The notes beneath the pieces are model-generated. The model was not told the origin of the DNA and made no database searches. It was given only the letters and a program-made list of their open reading frames with translations. A stretch of DNA of 64,000 nt from Ochotona curzoniae. Its lineage: Eukaryota; Chordata; Mammalia; Lagomorpha; Ochotonidae. Position 1 is the stretch's first letter; the number at the start of each line of letters is the position of its first letter. The position numbers were made by a program, and so were the translations under genes. The stretch spans positions 71,032,501 to 71,096,500 of the forward strand of contig NW_024466599.1 of the NCBI RefSeq assembly GCF_017591425.1, given 5' to 3'. Shown piece after piece: positions 21,841-34,726 of this stretch.

Positions 21841-24800
21841 CTAGCTTTGGCCGGGGCAAGCATTTGAAGGGTGTGGGGATGGGTGAACCAATGGTGTTTA
21901 AGCAAGCACACCTTGCAGCCAGAATTCCAACTGCCTCCTCATGATGTCCTTATGGACATATCCCCACACGGCAGCTCACAGTTTGGGCTGGTTGATGACT
22001 CCTTATTATCTGAATTACTTGTCAGCAGCTTCTCTTAACCAAAAGAGTTGCTGAGTGTTTTTCTCTTGAAATTTCTGCAATAATGTTTGGCCACTAAGGA
22101 AAATGATATTGTATGTCATGTTTGCTGGGATTCTGAAACAAACCACAGAAAATTAGTTTGCTCAGATACCTAGATAGGAACCCTCTTAGTGGCTCTCCAG
22201 GTGCGGTTGATGGCTGGAGTTCATGGTGCAGGTGCAGAGGAGGTGAGATTCCACCTGCCATCAGGAAGGCTTGGCCTACGCCATGTCCCTGCTTCTAGTT
22301 GGAAGCATTGAGAAACTGGGATATCTCGTGTACAGTTTCTCACAACTAACTCAGGCCATGCAAAGCTTCAATTTTGGGGATAGAGGGGAAATAGCCCAGC
22401 CAAAAGATGAACCAAGTGGAAGGGAGCCATGCTTACTTTCAGGAACTCACAATCATGTCATCTCTAACCCTCAGTGGGTTTCCAGTCCCAGGAACCTTAC
22501 AGAACTCCTGGCATTTAGGGAAAGCAGGGCTCTTCATGATGGCTGATTGGAGAACCTAGATACAAAGGGAGACACCTGGTCCCTCATCACACACGCCCTC
22601 CAGGTCCCCATTCTCTGGAGACACACTGAGCACAAGACACAGTGAGCGGGTGTGTGGGAGCTGCTCTTCCTCTGTGATAGGTGCCCAATGATGCACCATG
22701 AGCCACAGGATTCCAAAAGGCAGTGACGCATGCGCACACGCCTGTGAGTTAACTGAATCCTAGTGTCTGCTCACACAGTTCCATGCTTGAGCCCTGTCAT
22801 CCAGAGGGTTAATCAAGCACGGAACAAGGGTGCACATGCATAGACTCTGCTGGTCAAAATGCCCACTGCTGGAGCCTGGCCTCTGAAGGCCATCACTGTG
22901 CCCTAGCTGTTAAACCTTCAAGTGCAGGATCAGGGAGAAGTTGGTGGGAATAGTTTTTGAAGTGGCTGTGGGTCATGACCAGTAGAACTCTCCTTAAGAC
23001 TTCAACAACCAGAACGTCTCCTCCGTGGAACTCAGCTGAATATCAGCCCCATTTGCATCCCTTCCCACCTGTTGTCACAATCTATTTCTCTTCTCTACAA
23101 GCCTATGGCTGTTTTCCCATCTTTGCAACAGAGGTGACAGGGTCTCCTCTTTCAGTAGCCTGATGGACATGGGTGGCCCAAATCCAGTCAGCCCAAGGAA
23201 TTCACTGTGCAACACAGTCACCCCGACAGCACCTAGGACCCAGGTCATGCCTCGGTGTCCAGACCCACAAATGGCCCACAAACACACGGCCTGGTAGTGA
23301 AGGGAGTCCAGCCCTCCTCCTAAATCCAGGAAGATCAGGGTGGTGGGAAGAGGTTACGTGTGGGTGCTGGGAGCCACTCACAATGGTTGCCACCTCCTGA
23401 TATATGAGTTCAATAAGAATAGCATCATCATCATGATAGTTAGGCTGGCACCCATGACAGTTATCCAAACAATGATGTTCTGACACACGATGTTGGTGAG
23501 TTGAATCCAGGGTGTGTCTTCACTGCGGTCACCTACAGAAGATGACACAGGGTAGAGGAGACATGAGAGAGGCAGCCAGCCACACAGACCCTGGCTGCTA
23601 CCCACCACCCAGCCCAAGTTTGCCAGGGCAGCCCATGAGTATGGCTCACAGCAGAAAGTGAAACACCAGCACCTCATGGCTCACCTGCTGCTTCTGCAAG
23701 TGCTCTTGACCAAAGAACTGGCTTCCTTTAGGGAAGTCAATTTATTAAGCCACTGGCAGGCAATAGAGCAGCAGAAAGAAGCTGCCAGAAACCATGTGGA
23801 AGAATCAAAGTGAGAAACTACAGGAGGTGAAAAAGTCCTACTGCAGACTCAAACGGACAGTGGTGATAACATTTGGCTTACAGCCTTCTGAGTAATATAA
23901 GCCTGGCTCTGCTGCCCCTGCCCTGAAATGAATATCTTATACAAAGGACCAGTCAGGCTCCTTCCCCTGCCTCAAGTGATGCAACAGCTGTCATCGCTCC
24001 CCTAGCACTCCTTGTATTCAGTACCAGGAGACTGCTCTGGGACACAGTCATGGCCTCCGTTTGTCCTGTCTCAGGGCAGGACACTTGGGGTTTTGTCTTA
24101 TCCATAGAATGGGGCCCTGACGACTCTCCCACTCTCCTACTCTCCCACAACACATCAGGCACATGGAAGGACAGACTGTACAGAATAGAAATTTAGGCTG
24201 TCACCCAAGGTTTGTGCTGCCAGGGAACAATGAATTCCACTTTAACTCTGATCCCCGGAACAGAGTCCAGAGGGCCAGGACCTGCGTGGCCCCTCATGTC
24301 AGTGGTCACCCCCAAATACAAGCATGGTTACACTTCAGACCACAGACTCCATATGGGGGGTAGAAGGTTAGACAGAGACCTCACACTGTCTGCCTTTGCC
24401 CCACAAAGGCTTGTTTAAAGAAGGCAAAGATGAGAACAAATATGGAGCCTATAAAGTTATGAGTACTTATACATGTACTGACGTATACTTACCTTTATCA
24501 ATTTGTATCAGTGATTTGCCTCTCGTAGTGGCTTCTTCAGCCAGCAGTACTTCAAATGCATTCCTCAATAATGAGTACTCAATTAGTTCATCTTAAATGA
24601 GACAAAGGCATGTTAAAGTCAGTAATGTAGAACTGATGTATTTTGTAAGTTCCTATAGTGCTCTAAGAGGACCTGAAGAAATGATACAGCTCTCTGCTAA
24701 ATATGATTTCTTTGTAAAGTTATTTTAATTTTTATTGTGATAGATATTTACAATAAAATTTGCATTTTAAGTATTTTTAAATGTACCACTCCAGAACTTT

Positions 24801-26180
24801 AGGAATATCCAGTGTTCTTTAAATATCACTTTTCCCCCCACAATTTCTTGATCACCCCCAAAAGAAACTACGGCTCCCATTCCACAGTACTCCCCGATTG
24901 AGCCCACCTCAGGCCCTGATCAGATAGGTGATTTGCAAATACCTTCTCCTAGTCAATTACATACAGGAAACCAGCCTATCGGATAGCATTCATGCTCTCT
25001 CTCGCTCGCTGTCATTAGAAAACTTTGATAATAAAAGTTAAATGACTGAATGGCTATGAGCCAGGAGCTGCTTGGCATGTAACCAGGCATTAGCAGATGA
25101 CTCTTCACCTCTAGCCAAGGGAATTTACCAAAGTAAATTTGGCAAAACCTTTATCCTCACTTTTCTGAGTTGAAAAAAGTCACCATCAGAAGCTGGGGAG
25201 GAAATACAAGCAGCTTAAGGGATCCACTCACCGGCTGTGCCATACACTGCTTCTGCCTTATCACAAGGCACCAAAAGCCAGCAGATGTCTAAAACTATGA
25301 GCAGCACTGAACCCTGTACTTATACACACACATTCAATGCCTTCTCTGCCACCCACTGCGGCCGTAACTTTTCAGCACCTGCTATCCATGTGGGAGACCA
25401 GGAAGAAGCTCCTGACACCTAGCTTCAGCTTAACCCAGCCCTCTTTGTCACAGCCATCCTGGCAGGGAACCAGCCTATCAGATATTCATTCATGCTCTCT
25501 CTTGCTCGCTCGCTCTCTTTAGAAAACTTTGATAGTAAAAGTTAAATGACTATGTATGCTAGCATCTTCTGTCTCCAGATATTGAGAAAGCTTCAAGTTA
25601 GGAAATCAGTTGAAGTTCCTGCCTTCTCCCATGCACTAAATCCCTACTGGCAATTGTGAGGGGTAGAAAAGGCAGGTAGAGGGAAAGCCTGTGTTCCCCC
25701 CTCAGCAGTGTCTCTGCCAGTGATTCAGGATCACAGAGAGTCTCTGCTCCTTGGTTGCAAGATGGCCATACCTTCCATCACACTGATGGGGCGAGGCTCC
25801 ACTCCTCGCCACAGCATCAAAAACACTAAGCACTGTAACAGAATACACGACATTTTCGCAGCGCTCTGTCCAACACAAAGTGAACACAAGTTCAAGCTCA
25901 AGAGTCTTGAACTCCAGAATACCTGGAACACAGAGGGCAGTGATGTCACACTCAGCAAGGAGGGTTTATCATCATTGCAAAGGTGAGGGGCATGACAGGG
26001 ACTCAAGAGAGACCCCTGGCTCTGTGCTGCCTCTGTAAAGCAGAAGTTGCGTGCAGGGCACCATCTGTGCCTGGGGGTTTAAACTTCCTGCAGCCTCTCA
26101 GCTGTGGGTGGGTCCTAGGACGGGGCGTCTCATGCCCGGATCCCTGATGCTAGCCACCACGTGCACGTGGGAAGCTTTGC
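21841..26180. repeat. Tandem unit 2 of the 4.3-kb array (4340 bp)
   Basis: It begins immediately after unit 1 with CTAGCTTTGGCCGGGGCAAG. Its first 0.7 kb matches unit 3 closely, and its remainder matches unit 1 almost exactly, so the array is a mosaic. It carries candidate gene copy 2. Confidence 0.95.
23075..25853 (-). CDS. Candidate small type I membrane protein gene, copy 2
   Basis: Same structure as copy 1, shifted by 4338-4340 bp. Exons are 25772-25853 (start ATG at 25853), 24493-24591, 23382-23532 and optionally 23075-23120. The exon and splice-site bases I compared are identical to copy 1, so the two copies would encode the same protein. The skipped or decayed 64-nt block is at 25129-25192. 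Near-identity over introns as well as exons shows recent duplication or conversion. It is therefore not evidence of selection on the protein. A collapsed or falsely expanded assembly is the main alternative. Confidence 0.42.
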
Positions 26181-27567
26181 CTAGCTTTGGCCGGGGCAAG
26201 CATTTGAAGGGTGTGGGGATGGGTGAACCAATGGTGTTTAAGCAAGCACACCTTGCAGCCAGAATTCCAACTGCCTCCTCATGATGTCCTTATGGACATA
26301 TCCCCACACGGCAGCTCACAGTTTGGGCTGGTTGATGACTCCTTATTATCTGAATTACAAAGAGTTGCTGAGTGTTTTTCTCTTGAAATTTCTGCAATAA
26401 TGTTTGGCCACTAAGGAAAATGATATTGTATGTCATGTTTGCTGGGATTCTGAAACAAACCACAGAAAATTAGTTTGCTCAGATACCTAGATAGGAACCC
26501 TCTTAGTGGCTCTCCAGGTGCGGTTGATGGCTGGAGTTCATGGTGCAGGTGCAGAGGAGGTGAGATTCCACCTGCCATCAGGAAGGCTTGGCCTACGCCA
26601 TGTCCCTGCTTCTAGTTGGAAGCATTGAGAAACTGGGATATCTCGTGTACAGTTTCTCACAACTAACTCAGGCCATGCAAAGCTTCAATTTTGGGGATAG
26701 AGGGGAAATAGCCCAGCCAAAAGATGAACCAAGTGGAAGGGAGCCATGCTTACTTTCAGGAACTCACAATCATGTCATCTCTAACCCTCAGTGGGTTTCC
26801 AGTCCCAGGAACCTTACAGAACTCCTGGCATTTAGGGAAAGCAGGGCTCTTCATGATGGCTGATTGGAGAACCTAGATACAAAGGGAGACACATTGTCCC
26901 TCATCACACATGCCCTCCAGGTCCCCTTTCTCTGGAGACACACTGAGCACAAGACACAGTGAGCGGGTGTGTGGGAGCTGCTCTTCCTCTGTGATAGGTG
27001 CCCAATGATGCACCATGAGCCACAGGATTCCAAAAGGCAGTGACGCATGCGCACACGCCTGTGAGTTAACTGAATCCTAGTGTCTGCTCACACAGTTCCA
27101 TGCTTGAGCCCTGTCATCCAGAGGGTTAATCAAGCACGGAACAAGGGTGCACATGCATAGACTCTGCTGGTCAAAATGCCCACTGCTGGAGCCTGGCCTC
27201 TGAAGGCCATCACTGTGCCCTAGCTGTTAAACCTTCAAGTGCAGGATCAGGGAGAAGTTGGTGGGAATAGTTTTTGAAGTGGCTGTGGGTCATGACCAGT
27301 AGAACTCTCCTTAAGACTTCAACAACCAGAACGTCTCCTCCGTGGAACTCAGCTGAATATCAGCCCCATTTGCATCCCTTCCCACCTGTTGTCACAATCT
27401 ATTTCTCTTCTCTACAAGCCTATGGCTGTTTTCCCATCTTTGCAACAGAGGTGACAGGGTCTCCTCTTTCAGTAGCCTGATGGACATGGGTGGCCCAAAT
27501 CCAGTCAGCCCAAGGAATTCACTGTGCAACACAGTCACCCCGACAGCACCTAGGACCCAGGTCATGC
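26181..27567. repeat. Tandem unit 3, partial
   Basis: It starts like unit 2 (4340-bp offset) but lacks about 23 bp near 26358 (offset becomes 4317) and has a cluster of substitutions at about 26893-26930. Near-identity stops at about 27567, after GTCATGCCT. From there only a diverged paralogue of the unit continues, to about 27890. Confidence 0.9.
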
Positions 27568-27784
27568 CTTGGAGTCCAGCCCTCCTCCTAAATCCAGGAA
27601 GATCAGGTTAAGTGTGTGCACTGCTAGTCACTCACAATGGTTGCCGTCTTCTGATGCATGAGATCAACAATGCAGTAGGATCAACATAAAAGTTAAGATA
27701 GCACCATGACAAAGGCAGTGACAATGATATTATGGCGCATGAAATTCAACAGCTGCGCACAGGGCATGTTCCCATCACGGACAC
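27392..27784 (-). pseudogene. Frameshifted paralogue of the candidate membrane protein gene
   Basis: A diverged copy of the membrane-span exon lies at 27636-27784, with acceptor TCTTCCGCAG and donor ATT|GTGAGT conserved. It is 149 nt instead of 151, and the frame breaks inside the membrane segment with an early TAA. The short basic-tail exon (27392-27437) belongs to the near-identical part of unit 3. No first or second exon was found upstream. This looks like an older gene copy partly overwritten by the young array. Confidence 0.5.
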
Positions 27785-27889
27785 CTGCGGAAGATGACAC
27801 AGGGTAGAGGAGACATGAGAGAAGCAACCAGAGCCCATGGCCTCTGAAATGTGATCTATAGTAGACATATCCATCAGTAAGCACCATTG

Positions 27890-29125
27890 GTGTGGGATGA
27901 GGTTTTATGACAAAAGTTATTTCTGTCTAAACTCAAATTTGGGAGTCTAGTTGGGCTTCCTGTTGTAACCCTGAGCCTTCCTGATGCAGAGCCGGGTAGG
28001 GTGGCAGCAGCTTTTCCCCGCTGCTCTGTTCAGTCCTACTTGAGTTGCCCCATCTGCCTCTAAACCTCCCCACAACTCCATTTAACAGGCATTCCTGCAG
28101 GTCCATCCCTGAGCTAAAGCACTCAGGCCTTCGGCAGTCAATGTCACACTCAGGGTCATGGAGCCTGCCAGTGGCAGTGGGGCTCTGAACCCAGCTCAGG
28201 CTGATACAACAGTCAGAATCAACTACTCCAGGGAACCACTGCTAGGAAAGCAGGACTCCCAGCCCCAAGAAGGGCCTGGGGCTCCCTCACATCCCTACAG
28301 ACCCAGACTGGTCCAGCAACCTTTGATAGCTGGGGAGACTGCAGCAAGTCCCTGACTCCAGCAGACTCAGTTCTCTGTGTCCATTGATTAACTAAACAAT
28401 GTCCCTCCACTCCACACATGGTGAGGCCAGACTCTTCAACCTCAGCCCTCACTGCCTAAGTTCTCAGAATTGTTGTGATCTCAGCAAGAAGCACTCCCTC
28501 CTTGGGCCTCAGGTTTGGGAGTAGAGGAGAGGCAAAGTGGGCTCAGATGAGTACAACGTTTGGAAACCCCATTCATTAACATGGGACAGCAGTGGGTAGT
28601 TGGTAATGTGGTAGGGTCTTGCTGCTACAAACCCCTCTCCAGTCGAAATCTCTAGGACTGAATAAAATCTGTTCTGAATCTCATCCAAGTGGGATGAGGA
28701 TTCTGGCAAGATGCTTACCCAACAGCCCGTACCCAGCACGCTGCACAGAGTCACTCCCTCCTGTCTAAATACAGGGAGTGGGATTTCCCCCCTCAACACC
28801 CCCCCAGGGCACCCAGCTGCTAATTCCAGTGTGTACTTATTCCCCTTTCAGGCTACTTGGCCTGTCCCCAAGGGTCCCTGCCAGGGCTGCTTGGGGAGGC
28901 TGGAGAATAGGTGAGGGAGGACAAAACAGCCTGGCTACCAAAATCCTTCCATCCTGGGGAACCCTGGACCCTCATCTCGACAGAGGTTTATGAGGCGCCT
29001 ACTCTGCCTTCGCTGCCCTGGCTGAGACAAGACTCATCTTGAGCTGGTCCTCCATGCACCCCGACTCCTCCCTGAGCCAACTCAGTCATCAGCCAGGAGC
29101 CCAGCACCTCCGGACACCCTCATTT
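27890..29125. other. Unassigned sequence
   Basis: No recognised repeat, exon or pseudogene was found. Confidence 0.4.
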
Positions 29126-29129
29126 CCAT

Positions 29130-29240
29130 CTGTATTTATTAACTGATACAGATGGGAGCTCAGAGAGGACAAGCAGCTTGCCCAAAGACACAGCAGCTGG
29201 GCTGAGCTTGAAGGAGCCATTCTCTTAGTATATCCAGATG
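29130..29240 (+). repeat. MIR-like fragment
   Basis: TTATTAACTGATACAGATGG, GCTCAGAGAGGACAAGCAGC and TTGCCCAAAGACACAGCAGC match the MIR core-to-3' motif order. Confidence 0.6.
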
Positions 29241-29244
29241 CCCC

Positions 29245-30340
29245 CACTTTTTTTTAAATTTTTGATGATATTTACAGGATGCATGCCTGTGTAGACCACT
29301 GATTAGGGTGGGAAGGGACAAGGATTAGGAAAAAATGGATGAAATCGTTATTTCCAATATTCTTTTTCTTCTTCCCATATCTGGGAGAAAGGGGTAGAGA
29401 AGGGAAGAAGCTGCACCCAGCAGCCTAACCATACTAGTACCCAGGGATGGAGAAGGGCCACCCAATGTCATCCCAGAGTCCCCGATGTGGAGTATGCTTC
29501 AAGGGTTCTGCTTAAGTGGTTTTGATAGTTCCGAAATGCTGTTGATCTCACTGATCCAATGATGGGGAAATCCTTCCATGGTCTTTTGGCTGACATAGTA
29601 CACCTCACAGTCTCCATTCGCTCAGATACTTGCTGTCAATGCTTAACTTGGGTAGTTGTCTATTTGTTCTGTCCTCCATCCTCTGCTGTGGTACTAAATG
29701 TCCACTGCAGGCCCCAGTGGACTGCCATATTCTCTATGTGCATCAGGGCATGCCACCCATTGCTCCATCTAAGTCACTGAGGAGGCTCAGTTCTGACACA
29801 TGCATTCCATGGTCAGACCAACTCTCCCCATGTCTGGGGTTCTGAGTTCAGTGGTTCAGTTGGGCAGATCCCCAAAGAAACCTCATCTGAGGTGACCCTA
29901 AAACTGGCTCGTATGTGCTTGCCAATACGGGGTCTGGCTCAGTCTGTCACCTATGTCAGCCTACACACCCAGGATTGGTTGCAGTTACTCAGTCAGTTCT
30001 GTCTCTGACCCCATCTCATACGAAAAACAATGGATGCTGTGGCCAAGCCCAACCCTGCCCACCACATACTCATCCTTCACGTATCCCAGCAGAAAGTGCA
30101 GCCCAATCCTAGCAACTTCCAATAACCCTCCCCCAAGCCTTCCCCCCAGCCCTCTTTCCTGCACATGCCGGTAAGTGCAGCAGACTGGTCCAGTCTGTCC
30201 TGCATCCCATTCGGCTTTTGTACACACCAAATGGGTGCTGTAGCCTAGCTCAGCCTAACCAACCCCACTATCCAGCCCAAACCTAATGCTGTTGAGTACT
30301 GCTGTCTGTCCGGCCGGGTCCACCCCCAGTCCTGGGCATA
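29245..30340 (-). mobile_element. Tandem-repeat-bearing dispersed element, minus-strand copy
   Basis: Read on the minus strand it consists of a shortened tandem body (about 29950-30340), then a unique segment with CCATGGAATGCATGTGTCAG-type sequence, then a 3' end TGTAAATATCATCAAAAATT and an A-rich tail. The unique and terminal parts align with those at 53.5-54.2 kb and 61.4-61.9 kb at visibly lower identity, so this is an older copy. Confidence 0.65.
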
Positions 30341-30479
30341 TGTACATGTTGTGAAAATTGACTGATTCAATCCTTTAACATGTAAAAACAAACAAAAACA
30401 AAACAACAACAACAAAAAAGCCCACAAGAACTGGAAATAAGTGTAGGGTTGAGCTTAGGCACCAACTATGGAGCCATGC

Positions 30480-30645
30480 TCTGTACCGTGGCCACGTCCA
30501 CGACCTGCAGCAAGTGACTGAATGTGTTAGCACCTCGATGTTGTCATCTGTGGAGCGGACTAACAGCAGCGCCGCAGACTGCTGTGGGGATTAGGTACAA
30601 GCACACGGTGCCTGGCACGGAAGAAGCTTTGGTGTTTTTGTCAGG
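30480..30645 (+). repeat. MIR-like fragment
   Basis: GTTGTCATCTGTGGAGCGGA, GGATTAGGTACAAGCACACG and GTGCCTGGCACGGAAGAAGC are recognisable diverged MIR 3' motifs. Confidence 0.6.
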
Positions 30646-31324
30646 CTGATGATGATCAAGCAACTTCCACTTGAGAGAAAGTGGATCAAGTCTTGTTGTG
30701 AGTGTAGGTGAGAAGGGAGGGTAAGCAAGGCCTAGAGGCCCACCAGGGGCTTCCTGAGGCGCTGTTGCTGGCTGGAGTCCTCTGGTAGGGCCTAGGAATC
30801 AGCATTTCTAAGCAGATGACCATAGTGCTGTTGGTCTTTGGGTCACCTGCACAAGGCTGCTGCTGTGGCCTGCGGCAGGTCACCTGTAAAAGCTCCCCCA
30901 CCCTCCAGCCCTTGAGGCTCCTGCAGTGAACCCCAAAGAAAGTTCTAGAGAGGAAGACAGAGAAGTGCTTAGTGGCAAGCCCCTTTGAAGCCTCTCTGGA
31001 CATCTGTAGGGCTCGTCTTCTCGGAGACTGCATATTGGAGTGTTAGCTTGCCTGGGTTTGTCCTCGGACTAGACGGGCCTCACAGGTTAATGGCTCTGGC
31101 TGTTAATATCTCCTCTTGGTCCCACAGATGAGTCACTTGGTGCCATCTGCTCCTGATGATTTGCTTTCTCTGAATCGGGGGGCCCGTGTGCCCTTTACAA
31201 AGCTGGACAGGGGTGGGGGTAAGGGAGATGGGGTAAGGGGATGGGACTGGGAGGAGGCACTATCAGGGGCATCTACCTTTCATATCAGTAATTGTCCAAC
31301 ATGATGCTGTATCAGTCAGCTGGG

Positions 31325-31460
31325 TAATATTTGGGTTGCTGAGTGGCACCCGAGAAAGCCCGACTCAGTAGGGCTAGGGTGGGGCCTGAGAATCTGCATC
31401 TATGACAAGCTCTAAGACGATGCTGGTGCTGCTACCCCAGAGACCCCACTGTAAGACCGC
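31325..31460 (-). repeat. MER5A-like (hAT-Charlie) DNA transposon remnant
   Basis: GGTGGGGCCTGAGAATCTGC, CAAGCTCTAAGACGATGCTG and a GACCCCACTGTAAGACCGCT end match the typical diverged MER5A pattern, read in reverse orientation. Confidence 0.6.
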
Positions 31461-31474
31461 TGTTCACTTTTTTT

Positions 31475-31800
31475 GTTTTATTTTTAATATTTGTTTCTCT
31501 CTTTTGAAAAGCTGAGTTACAGAGAGAAAGGCAAACACACAGAGAAAGACAGGGATCTTTCACACCTAGCTCACTCCCACAATGGCTGCAGCTGGGCCAG
31601 GTCAAAGCCAGGAGCCAGGAGCTTCAGCTGGACTAACATGGACTCCAAGGAGGCCAAATACTCGGCCAACTTCTGCTGCTTTCTCAGGTGCATTTGTAAG
31701 AAACTGGGCCACAAGTAGGGCAGTGGGACTCACAAACATCCCGTGCCCACACGGGATGCGGGGAAACACTTAACCTGGTATGCCACAGCACTGGCCCCAG
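31475..31800 (-). repeat. Old C-type SINE
   Basis: A minus-strand C-SINE with TTTTGAAAAGCTGAGTTACA tail motifs, CTCCCACAATGGCTGCAGCT and a terminal GCCACAGCACTGGCCCC head. Confidence 0.8.
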
Positions 31801-33225
31801 AGATGCTCTGTCCTAATGAAAAAAAAAACACAAAAAACAATGGTTATTTGGGGTGCAAGGACAGATGACTTCCTTCATAGCCCTGCTGAGGGTTAATCCT
31901 GTGTATGTTAGATACCCATGGCCTTTTCAGACCTGCAAAGGTCTTAAGGTCTCCTTGAATCTTCACTGTAAAGCAGCTAAAATCCAGAAAGGGGTAGAAC
32001 TCTTCTGACTTTGGGTTCAGCCTCCTTCCTATCACACCACACATCCAGCTGTAAACATGCAATTGTTAATATAATCATGATATGTACAACAGGAAACAAA
32101 ATATTATTTTGCGGGTTTTGTTTTGAAGAACAGATAAATGCATATGCCACATATATGTATGTCATAAATTGATGTTAACTAGAGGCTTGTTCATGTATAT
32201 TGCAGGTGTTATACGTGTTATGTATAAACTTCATATATGTAAACATGTTGCAAATATGTGTTAAATAGCTATGTATGCATGTGCTATAAATGTGTAGGTG
32301 TATGGTAAACATGCATGTATATTCAAAACTTAATTATTCAGTTGCTGATCAACCTAAGAGAGGCCAAAGTCTCAGAAACAAGTCCCTGAGTCTTCTTGTG
32401 TGAGACTTTCCAGTTGGCATGACTAGGGGACAACCTTGCCCTGGAGGAAGTTGCTCGGCTCTAGATTGGGACACTCGAGCCTGGTTGCTCATGGGTAACA
32501 CCTGAGAAGTCTTAAAAGTAACAATGGCAGGTTTCCCCACACCCAAGCAATCAGAATCCCTGGAGATACTGCAGACATTGTATAGTCAGGCTTCTCTATC
32601 AGACATTGTGTCCAAGAATTCAACCAACCATGGATGAACTATTCAAGAAAATAATCCCAGAAGCATCCTAAAAGTAAAACTTGCATTTGCCACTTACCAA
32701 GTACTTCACTGAAATCTACAGAAGTAGAATGTGCAGTTATTAGCCAGGATGAACTCATCTAGAGATGATCTAACGTGAACAGGAGGATATATATATAGGT
32801 TTTATACAAGGGCTGTGTTATCCCCTGGGGATACCAAGGGATGGCTCATAGACCCTTAGCCTGTCCTGATGGTCCTAGTGTGCAGCCAGGGCCACGAGCC
32901 ACTTACCTTTCCACACAGGGTGATCCAGAGAGCAGCAGTATTGGCCTTACCTGGAGTTAGGCTCCACTCGAGAACTGTAAAACCAGAACTTGCAGGTCCC
33001 CATGGAGCTCTTGAAGATCCCTGATCAAGAGGATCATGACGTGTGTGAGAGAAGGACAACTTAAATCTGTCAGAGAAAAGATTATACCAGGGCACAGGAT
33101 CAGCATTGGGTATGGCACCTATACCTTGGTGTCCTTTCTAGCTTCCATACCTCCCATCTTCTAAAACAAACTCATCAGTAGGTTCAAGGTGGGTCAGGGT
33201 TACACAAGAAAAATTTGAATGAAAT
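31801..33225. other. Unassigned; AT-rich ATGT-type simple sequence at about 32130-32340
   Basis: It holds a degenerate (ATGT)n/(TATA)n-like tract at about 32130-32330. Otherwise no feature is recognised. Confidence 0.45.
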
Positions 33226-33229
33226 AATA

Positions 33230-34720
33230 GGAGACCCCCAATAACTTACACAGTCTTGAACAATAAAAATAAAGCTGGATGCATCGCAATACTAGATTCC
33301 AAGTCATACTGCAGGGTAGTTATAAATCAAAACTTTTTGGGACTAGCACAAGGACAGACATGTAGACTGATGGAACAGATTAGAGTCCTCAAAAATTAAA
33401 CCAGGCAACTGCAACCAACTAGTCTTTGACAAATGAGCTAATTCACTCCCCGGAGAAAGGACAGTCTTTTCAACAAATGGTGTTGGAAAAATTGGATCTT
33501 TGCATGAAGAAGTATGGAATAGGACCCTTCCTTTCATCTTATACAGAAACCAGTTCAGAGTGCAGCAAGGATCTAAACCTAAGACCTGAAACTATTAAAT
33601 TACTAGATAAAAACACAGGAGAAACATTGCAAGTCATTGAGATAGGTAAGGACTTTTTGTATAAAATCCCAAAAGCAGAGGCAAAAAAAAGTGATAAAAA
33701 TGGATAAATGGGGTTACAACAAACTAACACTCCTCTGCACAGTTAGAGAAACCCTCCGCAAAGAAGCTACCAACAGCAGGGGAGGAAATATTTGCAAGCT
33801 TCCTTAAGTATACATAGGCTAAAGGATTAATACCCAGAATATTTAAGGAGTTTGAAACCTCAACAACAATAAAAGAATCTAGTTAAACATGGGTTAAGAA
33901 AAGAACAGGTGTTTTTCCAAGGTTGCAAGGCAAGCGGTCAGTTGACACACGAAAAGATGTGCCCAAGATCACTATCAGGAAAATGCACATAAAACTCACA
34001 ACGATGTTTCATCTTCCCCCAGCAAGTGGGCCATCATCCAAAAATCAAAAAGTAACAAAGGCAGGCAAGGATGTGGGGCTGGGTAATGATGTGTGGGCTC
34101 CTATGATACTGTTGATGGGGAGGTAACAGTATAATCATCATGGAAGAGAGTAAGGAGATTGCTCAGAAATCTGAAAATAGCTTTTCCGTGCAACCCAATC
34201 ATCCCTCTCTTAGGAGTGTACCCGAAAAATATTAAATCAGCATAGGAAAAGGTTACTTGTACTCCCATGTTCACTGTAGCTCAATTCACACTAGCTAAGG
34301 TATATAATGAACCCAAGTGTCCATCAACAGACGATTAGAGGAATTGTATGTATGCATAATGAAATACAATTGAGTCATGAAATCCTATCTTTTGCAACAA
34401 AATGAATACAATTGGAGATTATTATGCTTAGGGAACTATGGCACTCACGAAAAAATAGCTATCATGTTTTCCTTTATTTGTGGTTAAAAATGCAAAGGGT
34501 TCAACAAATGTAATATATATGAATGAAACTGACATTTTCAGATTTGATTATTGTCTATGCTATTAAACGGTGATTTTTTTTTCTGCTTTGTGTTTGCTGT
34601 GTTTTTTATTTAGTGGAGTATTACATTTGTGATTATAAAAGTATGCTATTGCAAAATTTTTTTAAAAAAATAGGGAAGAATGAAAGCAAAGCAGAGAGGG
34701 AAGATAGGATGCATCATTAT
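33230..34720 (+). mobile_element. Decayed L1 3' fragment (end of ORF2 and 3' region)
   Basis: Broken frames spell typical late ORF2 segments, such as the stretch around 33426-33707 and a kin-like segment near 33920-34090 (HLPPASGPSSKN). They are followed by the AATGAATACAATTGGAGATT and ATTATGCTTAGGGAACTATG motifs of old L1 3' regions. Many stops and frameshifts make it inactive, and the 5' part is absent. Confidence 0.8.
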
Positions 34721-34726
34721 GTTCTT

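Noticed and set aside
33426..33707. 93-codon open frame
   Set aside because: It is a surviving piece of L1 ORF2 in a heavily stopped fragment and not an independent gene.
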